64,000 nucleotides of DNA from an uncultured Eubacteriales bacterium (GTDB lineage: Bacteria > Bacillota > Clostridia > Oscillospirales > Acutalibacteraceae). The notes under the pieces were generated by a model that was given only the letters and a program-made list of their open reading frames with translations, ran no database searches and was not told the origin of the DNA. The stretch covers positions 434,001 through 498,000 of the forward strand of contig CAKSAP010000001.1 of assembly GCA_934436505.1 (NCBI GenBank), written 5' to 3'. Positions 51,085-59,930 of the stretch are shown here, in pieces; the first letter of the stretch is position 1; every line of letters begins with the position of its first letter. A program made the translations under genes and the position numbers.

Positions 51085-52908
51085 ATGAGGTATATAAAGC
51101 TTCACGAGAACGAAAAAGTTCCCGTGTTCAAAAATGTTATTTATGCCCTGCGTCTTGTGTGCAAAGCCGACAAACGGCTGCTTATAAGCTATCTTGTAAG
51201 CTATATTTTCGACGATATTTTTGTGCGCTACATTCAAAGCATACTATTTTTGAAGGTACTGCTCTCGCTGTTTGACCGAGGCGCAGAATTCAGGGAATAT
51301 GTGCGTGATTTGTTGCTGTTTTTCGTCATTGCCGCAGCGACAAAGATTATTTCGTGGGTGGCGGCGTACATAAGGCAGGTTGCGACAAAAAATGTGTTAA
51401 AGGTTCTCAACAATATGGTTTTCCAAAAGGCTATAAGCCTTGACGTCGGCTGCTATGAGAGCCCCGAATTTTACGACAAATATCAGCGTGCCACGCTCAT
51501 TATGTCGGCAGGATATTTTGATATAATCTGCTATGATGTTGCGCTTGTTGTCAGCGGAATTGTGTCGCTGCTGCTTGTTATCGGCACGGTTACGGCGATA
51601 AGCCCCGTGTATTTGCTGTTCCTTTTGCCGATTGCCCTTGTGTTCGTTATCGAAATTTTCAAGAGCAAGGCGGTTTACAAAAGAGACCTTGAAATGACGG
51701 GCAACAACCGCACAAAGGCGTACATACAGCGCACGGTGTTCCTAAAGGATTTTTCAAAGGATATGAGGACGTCAAACATTTTCTCGGTTATGATGAGAAG
51801 ATTTGAGGCGGCTGTTGCGGCTAATGTAAAAATTCTCAAAAGCTACGGCGTAAAGCTGTTTTTGTACAGTATCGTAAGCTCACTGTTTTCGGAGTTTATC
51901 CCGATAATCGGAACATATGCGTATGCAGGCTATAAGTTTGTAAAGGGCGGCAGTATGACCGTTTCGGGCTTCTCGGTCGTTGTGTCGTCAATTTCAACGG
52001 TCAGGGAGGCAACGCTCGATATTGCGGAGGCGTTCGATGAAATGACGCAGATGGCTCTGTATTTTCAAAATCTCAAGGACTTTTTCGACTTTGAGCCGAG
52101 CATAAAGGACGGAAATATACAGGCAGGCGAATTTGAAAGCCTTGAATTTCGCAATGTAACTTTCCGTTATCCGAGCGCAAAGAAAAACACGCTTGAAAAC
52201 ATTTCGTTTAAGATAAACAAAGGAGAGACGGTAGCCGTCGTCGGCATAAACGGCGCAGGTAAATCGACCGCCGTCAAGCTTATGCTTCGTTTTTACGATG
52301 TTACGGACGGTGAAATTTTATATAACGGCGTGAACATAAAGGAATACACGCTCTCCTCGCTTCGCAGTGCGTTTGCAACGGTATTTCAGGACTATAAAAA
52401 CTTTGCAATATCGGTCTATGAAAACGTGATGTGCCATGAATGTACCGAAGAGGACAAGCAAAAGGCGCAGACAGCACTCAAACAGGCAGGGGTGTGGAAG
52501 AAAACGCAATCGCTTTCGAACGGCGGCGACACGGTGCTTACCCGTGAATTTGACGAGGACGGAGCAGGTCTTTCGGGCGGCGAAAATCAAAAGGTATCGA
52601 CTGCAAGGCTTTTTGCAAGCGATTACGAGATAGCAATTCTCGACGAGCCGTCGTCGGCACTCGACCCCGTCGCAGAGTATGAGATGTATGAAAATCTTAT
52701 TGCCGCAACAAAGGGCAAAACGGTAATTTTCATTTCACACAGGCTCTCGTCCGCAGCACTTTCCGACAGGGTGCTTGTAATCGGAGACGGAAAAATAATC
52801 GAAAGCGGTACGCACGAGGAATTGATGGAGAGCAAAGGTAAATACTGCGAGATGTTTACCCTGCAAGCTTCCGCTTACCGCAGAGAAGGGGGCGACAGCA
52901 ATGCTTAA
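51085..52908 (+). CDS. ABC exporter half-transporter, first subunit
   Basis: A 607-residue protein with a six-segment membrane domain and a C-terminal ATPase. Walker A is GINGAGKST, the signature is LSGGENQK, Walker B is AILDEPSSALDP and the H-loop is FISHRLSS. Start 51085 follows GGGAGGAA; the frame extends upstream over the terminator. No peptidase C39 domain is present, so it is not a leader-cleaving bacteriocin exporter. It overlaps the second subunit by 8 bases and likely pairs with it as a heterodimer. Confidence 0.88.
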   Translation: MRYIKLHENEKVPVFKNVIYALRLVCKADKRLLISYLVSYIFDDIFVRYIQSILFLKVLLSLFDRGAEFREYVRDLLLFFVIAAATKIISWVAAYIRQVATKNVLKVLNNMVFQKAISLDVGCYESPEFYDKYQRATLIMSAGYFDIICYDVALVVSGIVSLLLVIGTVTAISPVYLLFLLPIALVFVIEIFKSKAVYKRDLEMTGNNRTKAYIQRTVFLKDFSKDMRTSNIFSVMMRRFEAAVAANVKILKSYGVKLFLYSIVSSLFSEFIPIIGTYAYAGYKFVKGGSMTVSGFSVVVSSISTVREATLDIAEAFDEMTQMALYFQNLKDFFDFEPSIKDGNIQAGEFESLEFRNVTFRYPSAKKNTLENISFKINKGETVAVVGINGAGKSTAVKLMLRFYDVTDGEILYNGVNIKEYTLSSLRSAFATVFQDYKNFAISVYENVMCHECTEEDKQKAQTALKQAGVWKKTQSLSNGGDTVLTREFDEDGAGLSGGENQKVSTARLFASDYEIAILDEPSSALDPVAEYEMYENLIAATKGKTVIFISHRLSSAALSDRVLVIGDGKIIESGTHEELMESKGKYCEMFTLQASAYRREGGDSNA

Positions 52909-54697
52909 ATCAAAGAAAAACAAGACCGAGCACTCGGTGTTTTCAAACATAATGTACTTTTTGGGGCTTATGTTTAAGCTCTCGCCGGGGCTTGTAATCG
53001 GCGACATATTATCGTGCACTTTGAGGCTTTTACCGCAAAGGCTGATAAGCGTAATCGGCATAAAATACATAATCGACGTAGTGGCGCAGGGCGAAAACCT
53101 CGGTAGAATTTACAAGGCGGTTATTATCATTGCGCTTGTAATCGTTTTAAGCAGAATTGCCGTACTGCTCTACAGGGAGTTCTATTGGAATGCCGCAAAG
53201 GAGAGGCTGTATTTCAGGCTCAACAAAACGCTTTATGAAAAGGCGCATTTGCTCGACCTCGAAAGCTATGACGACCCCGATTTTTACAACAATTTCATTT
53301 TGACCATAGAGTCGTCCTCGGACAACATTCAGGGGCTTTTGGGAATTGTGCAGAGCTATGTCGGCAACATAATCTCTCTGGCGGCTGTTGCGGCGGTAAT
53401 TCTGACTATCGACCCCGTGTGCCTTGTAATTATTTTGGCGGCGATTTTGCTTTTTCTGCCGCTTAGCGGAAAGATAGCCGACTATCAGATGGGCAGGCGT
53501 ATAGATAACACGAAGTTCCACCGCAGAAGCGACTATTTTCAGCGGATTTTCTATTTGCAGGACTACGCAAAGGAAGTGCGTATGAACGACATTTCTCCCT
53601 TGCTTTTCGACCGATACAACGATGCGGCGGATGACGTAATAGCAAATCAGGCAAAGTATTGGAAGAAAATTTCCGTTTGCTACTGCGTTCAGCATATCGG
53701 CGTTCAGGCGCTCGGCTTTATGCTTATACTGCCGCTGTATCTCGGTTATCAGGTAATAGTTAACAAAACTTTGTCGGCAGGCGATTTTGTCGCAACCTTT
53801 AACGGTGCGTATTCGATAGCCATTTCGCTCAATTTCCTTATGGTATGGGCAAGCGCCGTGTTCTCGGAGAGGGCAAAGATGATTGAAAAATACCGTGAGT
53901 TCCTAAAGAGCGATTTCAAAATCAAGGACGGCAAAAACACGGCTGAAATTACCGAGCCCAAGACGATAACGGTCAAAAATATGTCGTTTACTTATCCCGG
54001 CAACGATAAGCCCACGCTCAAAAATATAAATCTTGAAATTAAGCCGTATGAAAAAATTGCGCTTGTCGGCTTCAACGGAGCAGGAAAAACAACGCTCACC
54101 AACTTGCTTTTGAGGCTTTATGATGCCACGGACGGCGAAATTCTCATAGACGGCGAAAATATAAAGAATGTTACCGTAGCTTCGCACCGTGCAAGATTTG
54201 CGGCGGTGTTTCAGGATTTCCAGACCTTTGCGTGTTCGGTGGGCGAAAATGTTGCCCTTGATGAAAAATTTGATTTTGAAAGGGTACGGCAGGCACTTAA
54301 ACACAGCGGATTTACAAAGCCGCTTAAAAACGGCGTCGATACGGAGCTTTTGAGGGAGTTCGACGACGACGGTGCAATGCTTTCGGGCGGCGAGGCACAA
54401 AAAATTGCCATTGCAAGGGCGTTTTATAAGGAGTGCCCGTATGTAATACTCGACGAGCCGTCGGCAAATCTCGACCCGATTGCGGAATATAAGCTCAACA
54501 GGGCAATGACCGAGGCTTCCGAGCACAAGACGGTAATTTTCATTTCGCACAGGCTTTCGACGACCGTGATCGCCGACAGAATTTACGTTATGGAAAACGG
54601 CGAAATTATCGAGTTCGGCTCGCACGAGGAATTGATGAGCCGTGGCGGCACATACGCCAAAATGTTTACCCTGCAAGCGGAAAAATACGAGGCGTAA
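52901..54697 (+). CDS. ABC exporter half-transporter, second subunit
   Basis: A 598-residue partner with the same layout. Walker A is GFNGAGKTT, the signature is LSGGEAQK, Walker B is VILDEPSANLDP and the H-loop is FISHRLST. Unlike many heterodimeric exporters, both subunits keep the catalytic Glu after Walker B. The pair probably exports drugs or peptides. Repeat block 3 follows directly. Confidence 0.88.
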   Translation: MLKSKKNKTEHSVFSNIMYFLGLMFKLSPGLVIGDILSCTLRLLPQRLISVIGIKYIIDVVAQGENLGRIYKAVIIIALVIVLSRIAVLLYREFYWNAAKERLYFRLNKTLYEKAHLLDLESYDDPDFYNNFILTIESSSDNIQGLLGIVQSYVGNIISLAAVAAVILTIDPVCLVIILAAILLFLPLSGKIADYQMGRRIDNTKFHRRSDYFQRIFYLQDYAKEVRMNDISPLLFDRYNDAADDVIANQAKYWKKISVCYCVQHIGVQALGFMLILPLYLGYQVIVNKTLSAGDFVATFNGAYSIAISLNFLMVWASAVFSERAKMIEKYREFLKSDFKIKDGKNTAEITEPKTITVKNMSFTYPGNDKPTLKNINLEIKPYEKIALVGFNGAGKTTLTNLLLRLYDATDGEILIDGENIKNVTVASHRARFAAVFQDFQTFACSVGENVALDEKFDFERVRQALKHSGFTKPLKNGVDTELLREFDDDGAMLSGGEAQKIAIARAFYKECPYVILDEPSANLDPIAEYKLNRAMTEASEHKTVIFISHRLSTTVIADRIYVMENGEIIEFGSHEELMSRGGTYAKMFTLQAEKYEA

Positions 54698-54905
54698 GCG
54701 AAAAAGTGAAGAGTGAAGAGTGAATAGTGAAAAGAAGTGGGTGCTTCGCACGGATTGAAGAATTATATCAACCCGTAGGGACAGGGCTTGTCCCTGTCCG
54801 TGATTTTTCTCACAATCCCTCCGAGTTGCCTACGGCAACCCACCTCCCTTTACACAAGGGAGGCTGAATGTGCCACCGCCCTACCGTATGGTTGTCCCTA
54901 CGGGA
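54698..54905. repeat. Intergenic block of palindromic repeat modules (block 3)
   Basis: It contains inverse copies of modules from blocks 1 and 2: AGAAGTGGGTGCTTC (54733), GGGACAGGGCTTGTCCCTG (54778-54797), and CCTCCCTTTACACAAGGGAGG (about 54843-54864) with the adjoining TTGCCTACGGCAACCCA. No gene is present. Confidence 0.8.
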
Positions 54906-54929
54906 TAAAATCAAATTAGGGAAAAAATC

Positions 54930-54955
54930 ACCCAGACAGTATTGCCTGTCGGGGT
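54930..54955 (-). terminator. Terminator after the LRR protein gene
   Basis: The 10-base arms (ACCCCGACAG and CTGTCTGGGT on the minus strand, one mismatch) enclose 6 bases and are followed by GATTTTTTCCC. Confidence 0.75.
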
Positions 54956-54971
54956 AATTATTTATATGCTG

Positions 54972-56279
54972 TTATTCGGTTTTCTGCAATTCTTCGAGTG
55001 TCGCTCTTTCTGCCGAATAGTTTACCGTTATATTTTTCTTGAAAAGCATATAGTCATATTTCGGAAGCCACGGCTTGCCGAGCTGTGTATTGGCAAAGCT
55101 CTCCTCGCTTGCGGCAACGTTCATTTCGGAGATTCCTATAAGCTTGCCGTCGCTCTTGTAAACAGCACCCCAAAAGGCGTGGTGTCCTATGTAGGTAACG
55201 CTTTCGGGAATATACATATAGCTGAGCCCTCTGTCCTTTGTAAAGCAGTCGGAGCCGATTTTTTCAAGTCCCTCCGGCAAGGAAGGATAGACAAGCGAAA
55301 AGCCTTCAATCGCCTTGTATGACGGGTCAAGGTTTTCCGTGTCGGTTTTGTAGGAATAAATATTTCTGATGTTTCCTGCATCGAAAAAGCCGAGCGTTCC
55401 TATCTCCTTTACACCCTCGGGAATATATACGTCCGTGAGGTTTGCGTAGTTAAAGCAGAGAGGACCTATCTTTGTAACGGTCGAGGCAATAACATAGGTG
55501 CGTACATCCTTGTTGTACTGTTCGAAATAAGCCTCGTCGTATTTGTCGGTAGTGCCCCAAAGCTCCTCCATAGCCGCACCGCTGTCATCAACAAGGTCGG
55601 AGACCTGTTCTCCGTTTTCCATATGTGCATAGCCCGTTTTAAGCCTTAAATAACGGTCGTGATCTATGGGATAGCAGATTATTTCAGTTTTATCCTTGTT
55701 GTACAGAACGCCGTCAATGTCGCAGTAGCTTGGATTGTTCTCGTCAACTATGATACGCTGAAGCGCCCAGCAGGAATAAAAAGCCTTTTCGTCAATTTCG
55801 GTAACGCCTGCGCCGATATAAACCGTTTGCAGCTGACCGTCGCAGTTAAAGGCAAATTCGTGTATCGCCGACACCTTTTTGCTATCGTCATAGACGATGC
55901 CGTCGTTTACCTTGTCTCCGCTGCCGAGAAGCGTGTTGGTGTCAGAAGCGTCGTAGTTAAGCGTTGCGACGTTGTCAACGGTAAAGCTGACTATCGAGCC
56001 GTTGTTTGAAAACTGTTTAAGCCGATAGCTGCCGTTTTCAAGGCGGTTGTATTCAAGGTCGCCCGTGTTGAGAAGCGCACGCACCGAGAAGAACAGGGAC
56101 ACGAATATCGCAACCACCATAAACACAATAAACATTGCCTTTGCAAGCTTTTTGTCCTTGTATGAAGCGTTTATTTTCGGAGCTGCAAGACCGTCGATTT
56201 TATATGTCCATATTTCGTCCTCGGGAATGTCGAGGACTTCCTCCTTTACCTCTTCGGGCTTGGTTTTTTCTTTTTTCAT
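54972..56279 (-). CDS. Membrane-anchored leucine-rich repeat (BspA-like) protein
   Basis: A 435-residue protein with a cytoplasmic start of about 45 residues, a membrane segment (about 49-68) and an outer region with several BspA/LRR_5-type repeats (AFNCDGQLQTVYIGAGVTEI, FYSCWALQRIIV, VTKIGPLCFNYANLTDVYIP). These repeats often bind proteins or glycans at the cell surface. It follows the GPH gene by 13 bases and is probably cotranscribed with it, so it may assist the glycan locus. Confidence 0.75.
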   Translation of the reverse strand: MKKEKTKPEEVKEEVLDIPEDEIWTYKIDGLAAPKINASYKDKKLAKAMFIVFMVVAIFVSLFFSVRALLNTGDLEYNRLENGSYRLKQFSNNGSIVSFTVDNVATLNYDASDTNTLLGSGDKVNDGIVYDDSKKVSAIHEFAFNCDGQLQTVYIGAGVTEIDEKAFYSCWALQRIIVDENNPSYCDIDGVLYNKDKTEIICYPIDHDRYLRLKTGYAHMENGEQVSDLVDDSGAAMEELWGTTDKYDEAYFEQYNKDVRTYVIASTVTKIGPLCFNYANLTDVYIPEGVKEIGTLGFFDAGNIRNIYSYKTDTENLDPSYKAIEGFSLVYPSLPEGLEKIGSDCFTKDRGLSYMYIPESVTYIGHHAFWGAVYKSDGKLIGISEMNVAASEESFANTQLGKPWLPKYDYMLFKKNITVNYSAERATLEELQKTE

Positions 56280-56292
56280 ATCCTCACCCCCG

Positions 56293-58059
56293 TTATCCTA
56301 TAAAGCTGCCTGCGACGGACTCGCCGTCTTTTTCGGCATTCTTTTCGGTTACCTCGGCTCTTCGCTTGAGCACCTGAATAACCTTGTTTTGCTTTTCGCT
56401 GTCGTAATCCCAGAAGATAAACGGCAGGGTCATAAGTATATAGCCTGCAATGTCGAAAAGTATCGGTATTACGATTATTTTGACCCTTGCAGAGTCGATA
56501 AACAGCACATCCCAGTTACTGTTAAAGCCGTATTTAAGTATGAGTATCGGTATGATAAGTCCGACAAGCGTTGTTATGGGGCTTGTAAACCAGCCGAAAA
56601 TGCCCTGGAAGCTTTCAAGACGTTCGCCCGAAAGGTACATTTGATAGTCGTTGATACGAATTTCCATATTGTGATGTACAGCCATCGGAATTGTTTTTGT
56701 CGCTTCAAGCAGGAAGAGTATGACGCAGCAGATTATACCGCAGAGCGTTACATTGTCGCCGCAGAGAATAATAGCACCGACAACAATTCCGTAGCCCAAC
56801 GCACGGGTAAGGTAATAGAAAACCATAATTTGCTTATATGAAAATCTCTTTATGAAATACGGAGTAAAGAAATCGGGCGGAGTTCCCGCAAAGGATATGA
56901 GCGAAATCAAAAGACCGTAGGACAGACCGCTTAGACGGAAGGTGTAGAGATAAACAATCGTTGTGAACGCAAGCATACCGTTTCCGAGCGAGTCGAGCAG
57001 TCCGATTATGTTCATTATCCACTTGTACTTGTTTCGCATTACGCCGAATATACCGTCCCAGAAGTTGATTTGAATTTTCTTCTCTATCGGCGGTTGAGGT
57101 ATTCTCTCTTTAATTCTGTTGGAGAATATCATTGTAAGAACAGCAAAGGTTATGAAAATTATCGGAATAACGTATTTATACACATTGATATCAGCCCACT
57201 CGTCCTTTAAGAAGCCGATTGCCATAGGAATTACAAGCACCATTATCGAGTTGAGAAGATGCGAAAGCTTTAAGGGATAGGTGCGGACAAGTATTCTCTC
57301 ACGCATATTCGGGCTGATGTTCTGCGTGCAGGTTTCAAGGCAGTTGCTGAAGCCGAAAAGATTATAAAGCGAGAACAGAGCGTTTGCTACCCATACTCTT
57401 GTGACCACGTTTGCAATATTGTAAACGGGAAGCCAGCCTATGAGCACTACCATTATGCACTTGGGCACAACGTCGCAATAGAGGAAATATTTGTATCTGC
57501 CGAATTTCGGAACAAGCTTTTTACGCCAAAAGATATTTCTTGCGCCTGCCCAGCCGTTCCAAAGTATGTGCGTGCCGAGCATTTTTATAGCCGAAGCGGC
57601 GGATACGCCTCGTATGGAGTTCAATGCCGCAACGACGGCGTTTTGGGGATTGAGATATGCAGAGAAATTGAACGCCATAAGGAATATGCCTATCGCTATC
57701 GAGCAGAAATAGACTGTGTACAGCGCACGTTCCTTTTTCTTTGGCAAAAAGCCGAGGTTGTCGTTGATTATCCAGCCGAGAATATCCCACAGCTTTTGAA
57801 GCGGCATATTTATAAGCGTGATTGCGGAAAACGCAACATACGGCAGCTGATAATGATACATTATCAGATAGCAGCCTGCGGCAAACGATATGTATTCGAG
57901 CGTTTTTGTGCCCGAGTAGTTACTGCCGACAGCAAGCCAAATGTCAAGATATTCCTTGTAAGGAACATATTTTCCCTCGGCAGGTGTGTTCCAATGCTCT
58001 TTTATCTCGCCGAAGAGCCATTTGATTTTACCTGCAAGGGAGGTTTTCTTTTCTTCCAT
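56293..58059 (-). CDS. GPH-family-like MFS sugar transporter
   Basis: A 588-residue protein with about 12 hydrophobic segments; the MEIRINDYQMYLSGERLESFQG segment is similar to that of the 34758 transporter. Both have an N-terminal cytoplasmic part with a KIK..F.EIKEHWNTPAEG-type start. Start 58059 follows GGGGGAG. It lies between the hydrolase genes and the LRR gene on the same strand and probably imports the sugars they release. Confidence 0.83.
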   Translation of the reverse strand: MEEKKTSLAGKIKWLFGEIKEHWNTPAEGKYVPYKEYLDIWLAVGSNYSGTKTLEYISFAAGCYLIMYHYQLPYVAFSAITLINMPLQKLWDILGWIINDNLGFLPKKKERALYTVYFCSIAIGIFLMAFNFSAYLNPQNAVVAALNSIRGVSAASAIKMLGTHILWNGWAGARNIFWRKKLVPKFGRYKYFLYCDVVPKCIMVVLIGWLPVYNIANVVTRVWVANALFSLYNLFGFSNCLETCTQNISPNMRERILVRTYPLKLSHLLNSIMVLVIPMAIGFLKDEWADINVYKYVIPIIFITFAVLTMIFSNRIKERIPQPPIEKKIQINFWDGIFGVMRNKYKWIMNIIGLLDSLGNGMLAFTTIVYLYTFRLSGLSYGLLISLISFAGTPPDFFTPYFIKRFSYKQIMVFYYLTRALGYGIVVGAIILCGDNVTLCGIICCVILFLLEATKTIPMAVHHNMEIRINDYQMYLSGERLESFQGIFGWFTSPITTLVGLIIPILILKYGFNSNWDVLFIDSARVKIIVIPILFDIAGYILMTLPFIFWDYDSEKQNKVIQVLKRRAEVTEKNAEKDGESVAGSFIG

Positions 58060-58390
58060 ATTTTCTCCCCCTGACAATACTTTATAATAAAACATTTTAC
58101 CATAATTTTGAAATTGCTTTCAACATAAAACGGATTTCGTGTTGATTTTCGTTGAAAGTGTATAACAAAATATATGTGAATTTGTCATAAATAACAATAA
58201 AAATCGTTGATTTTTTTGTAAAAAACAGAAAATAAGCCGCCCGAATTTGGCTGAGTGTTCATAAGGAAGTATTGGTTTCTCGCATAAAAATTTATTATAC
58301 CTTTGTCGGAAAGCCTCGCAAGGCGCCAGCCTTGCTTTGTTTCCCAACTTCCGCATAAACGAATTTTTATAGCTACGAAACTGCAGCGCA

Positions 58391-58497
58391 CTTCAAAATA
58401 ATATATTTTTGATGCAAGAAAAGGCAAACCCCGCAGATAATGCTAACGCATATCTGCGGGGTTTAACGAATTATTGCGCAAAAAGATGTTATTTTGA
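58391..58497. repeat. Nested inverted repeat with terminator-like hairpin
   Basis: An outer inverted repeat (CTTCAAAATAATATATTTTTG at 58391-58411 with its imperfect partner at 58477-58497) brackets a perfect 14-bp hairpin (AAACCCCGCAGATA with TATCTGCGGGGTTT, 58426-58464). The inner hairpin may end the GH30 transcript. The rest of the 58060-58550 gap is AT-rich and holds no gene I can support. Confidence 0.6.
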
Positions 58498-58550
58498 AGC
58501 AAAACTGCCTTATTAACTCTCAGCCTTACGGCTTTGATGTTATATAAAGC

Positions 58551-59915
58551 TTATTCTGTTATCACGGTTGCGAGTGAATTTTCGGGAAGCGTCAGCGTGC
58601 TTTTGTACTCTCCGTCATAAACCGTGGCAAATTGCCTTTCGTCTGTTGTGAGAACGACCTGCATTTTAGAAAAATCTCCGTCAAAGGAAACTTCGGTCTG
58701 CTCCTTTTCGTTTACGATTACCGTAACGGTTTTTCCGTCGGGAGTGAGGAACGAAAAGGCGTTGAGTCCGTTATCATTCTCGGGAACGGTCAGGTTGTCA
58801 AGGCATACTGAGCCCACGGGGATAAATTTCGAATAGTGAGCAAGTGCATAATACCGCTTGGCTTTTTTGTATTCGCTGAAATAGTTCGTTGCCGAGAAAA
58901 GTCCGTCGGAATAATCCTTGCCGTCCTCCTTGACGGAAAATTGATTTACCGCAACCCATGAGGTCCAGCTTTCACAGCCTCCGAGAACAAAGTCCTGTCC
59001 GATTATCCTTGCGGTTATAAGGGCGGCTTTTACGCTGTCAGTGGGGCTTTTGTTTGGAAGCTCGCACCATTCGCTCATATCGAAGCGGAATTCCGGATGT
59101 GCTTTGACAATTTCGTTCTTGAAAACTAATCTTGTCTCGGGGGAATTGTCGGAATGATAGGAGTGATAGGCAAAAACGGGCATTACCTTTTTGATTGTCT
59201 CGTCGCCTGCAAGAGCCTCGATATATCGCTTGGTTTCGCCGAGCATTTCTCCGCTTTCGGGACCGTAGAGCAATACGGGAGTGCCACGCTTGAGTATCTC
59301 CTCGGCAAATAGATGAAAAACTTCTAAAACCTCTTCGCACTCATAATGACAGCCCTCCTGCCAGACAGAAGCGCCGCCCCATTGCCATTGCGGCTCGTTT
59401 ATGGGACTTATGTATTTTACGGGTATGCCCTCGCTTATAAATTCCTCTGCAATGTCGAGCATATAGCTTACAAATTTTTTGTAATTCATTTTCGGCAGGT
59501 TGCAGGTGTGCGGCATAAGGCTACCCGAGCTCTGACCCGTCGAGGTCTGCGACCAATGCGGAGAGTTTGCGAAAAGAATTACCGTGTCAATGCTTCCTTT
59601 TTCAAGGCAGAGCTTCATAAAATCTCTTGCGGTGCGGTCGCTGTTGAAATTATATTTTCCCGTTTCCTTTAGCTTGTCGAAGTCATAAAGGCTCTCTGTT
59701 CTGCGCCACATATTTTCCACACGGTTGTTGTCGGGGTCAAAGCCGCCGCCGACATTGTAGCGGTAAATGTTAAGCCCGAGCCCGTCCTTGCCGTAAAGCA
59801 GTTCGGAAAGCTCGTTTGCGGCGTTCCCTGCGCAATATTGGCTCCACCAGCACGACGACGTGCCGAAGCCCTTGACTGTCTGCATTTTCTTTGGCGAGCG
59901 AAGCGTTATTTTCAT
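58551..59915 (-). CDS. GH30-family glycoside hydrolase
   Basis: A 454-residue hydrolase with a (beta/alpha)8 core and a small C-terminal beta domain. The acid/base glutamate is in SPINEPQWQW and the nucleophile in MSEWCEL. The start TVKGFGTSSCWW is typical. The closest recall is the GH30 group with endo-beta-1,6-galactanase, but glucosylceramidase-type or beta-glucanase activity is possible. No signal peptide, so it works on imported oligosaccharides. It is 15 bases after the GH2 gene. Confidence 0.82.
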   Translation of the reverse strand: MKITLRSPKKMQTVKGFGTSSCWWSQYCAGNAANELSELLYGKDGLGLNIYRYNVGGGFDPDNNRVENMWRRTESLYDFDKLKETGKYNFNSDRTARDFMKLCLEKGSIDTVILFANSPHWSQTSTGQSSGSLMPHTCNLPKMNYKKFVSYMLDIAEEFISEGIPVKYISPINEPQWQWGGASVWQEGCHYECEEVLEVFHLFAEEILKRGTPVLLYGPESGEMLGETKRYIEALAGDETIKKVMPVFAYHSYHSDNSPETRLVFKNEIVKAHPEFRFDMSEWCELPNKSPTDSVKAALITARIIGQDFVLGGCESWTSWVAVNQFSVKEDGKDYSDGLFSATNYFSEYKKAKRYYALAHYSKFIPVGSVCLDNLTVPENDNGLNAFSFLTPDGKTVTVIVNEKEQTEVSFDGDFSKMQVVLTTDERQFATVYDGEYKSTLTLPENSLATVITE

Positions 59916-59930
59916 ACTTTTCCCCCGTTA

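Noticed and set aside
58413..58517. 34-codon ATG frame through the hairpin after GH30
   Set aside because: No ribosome site and it spans a terminator-like palindrome.
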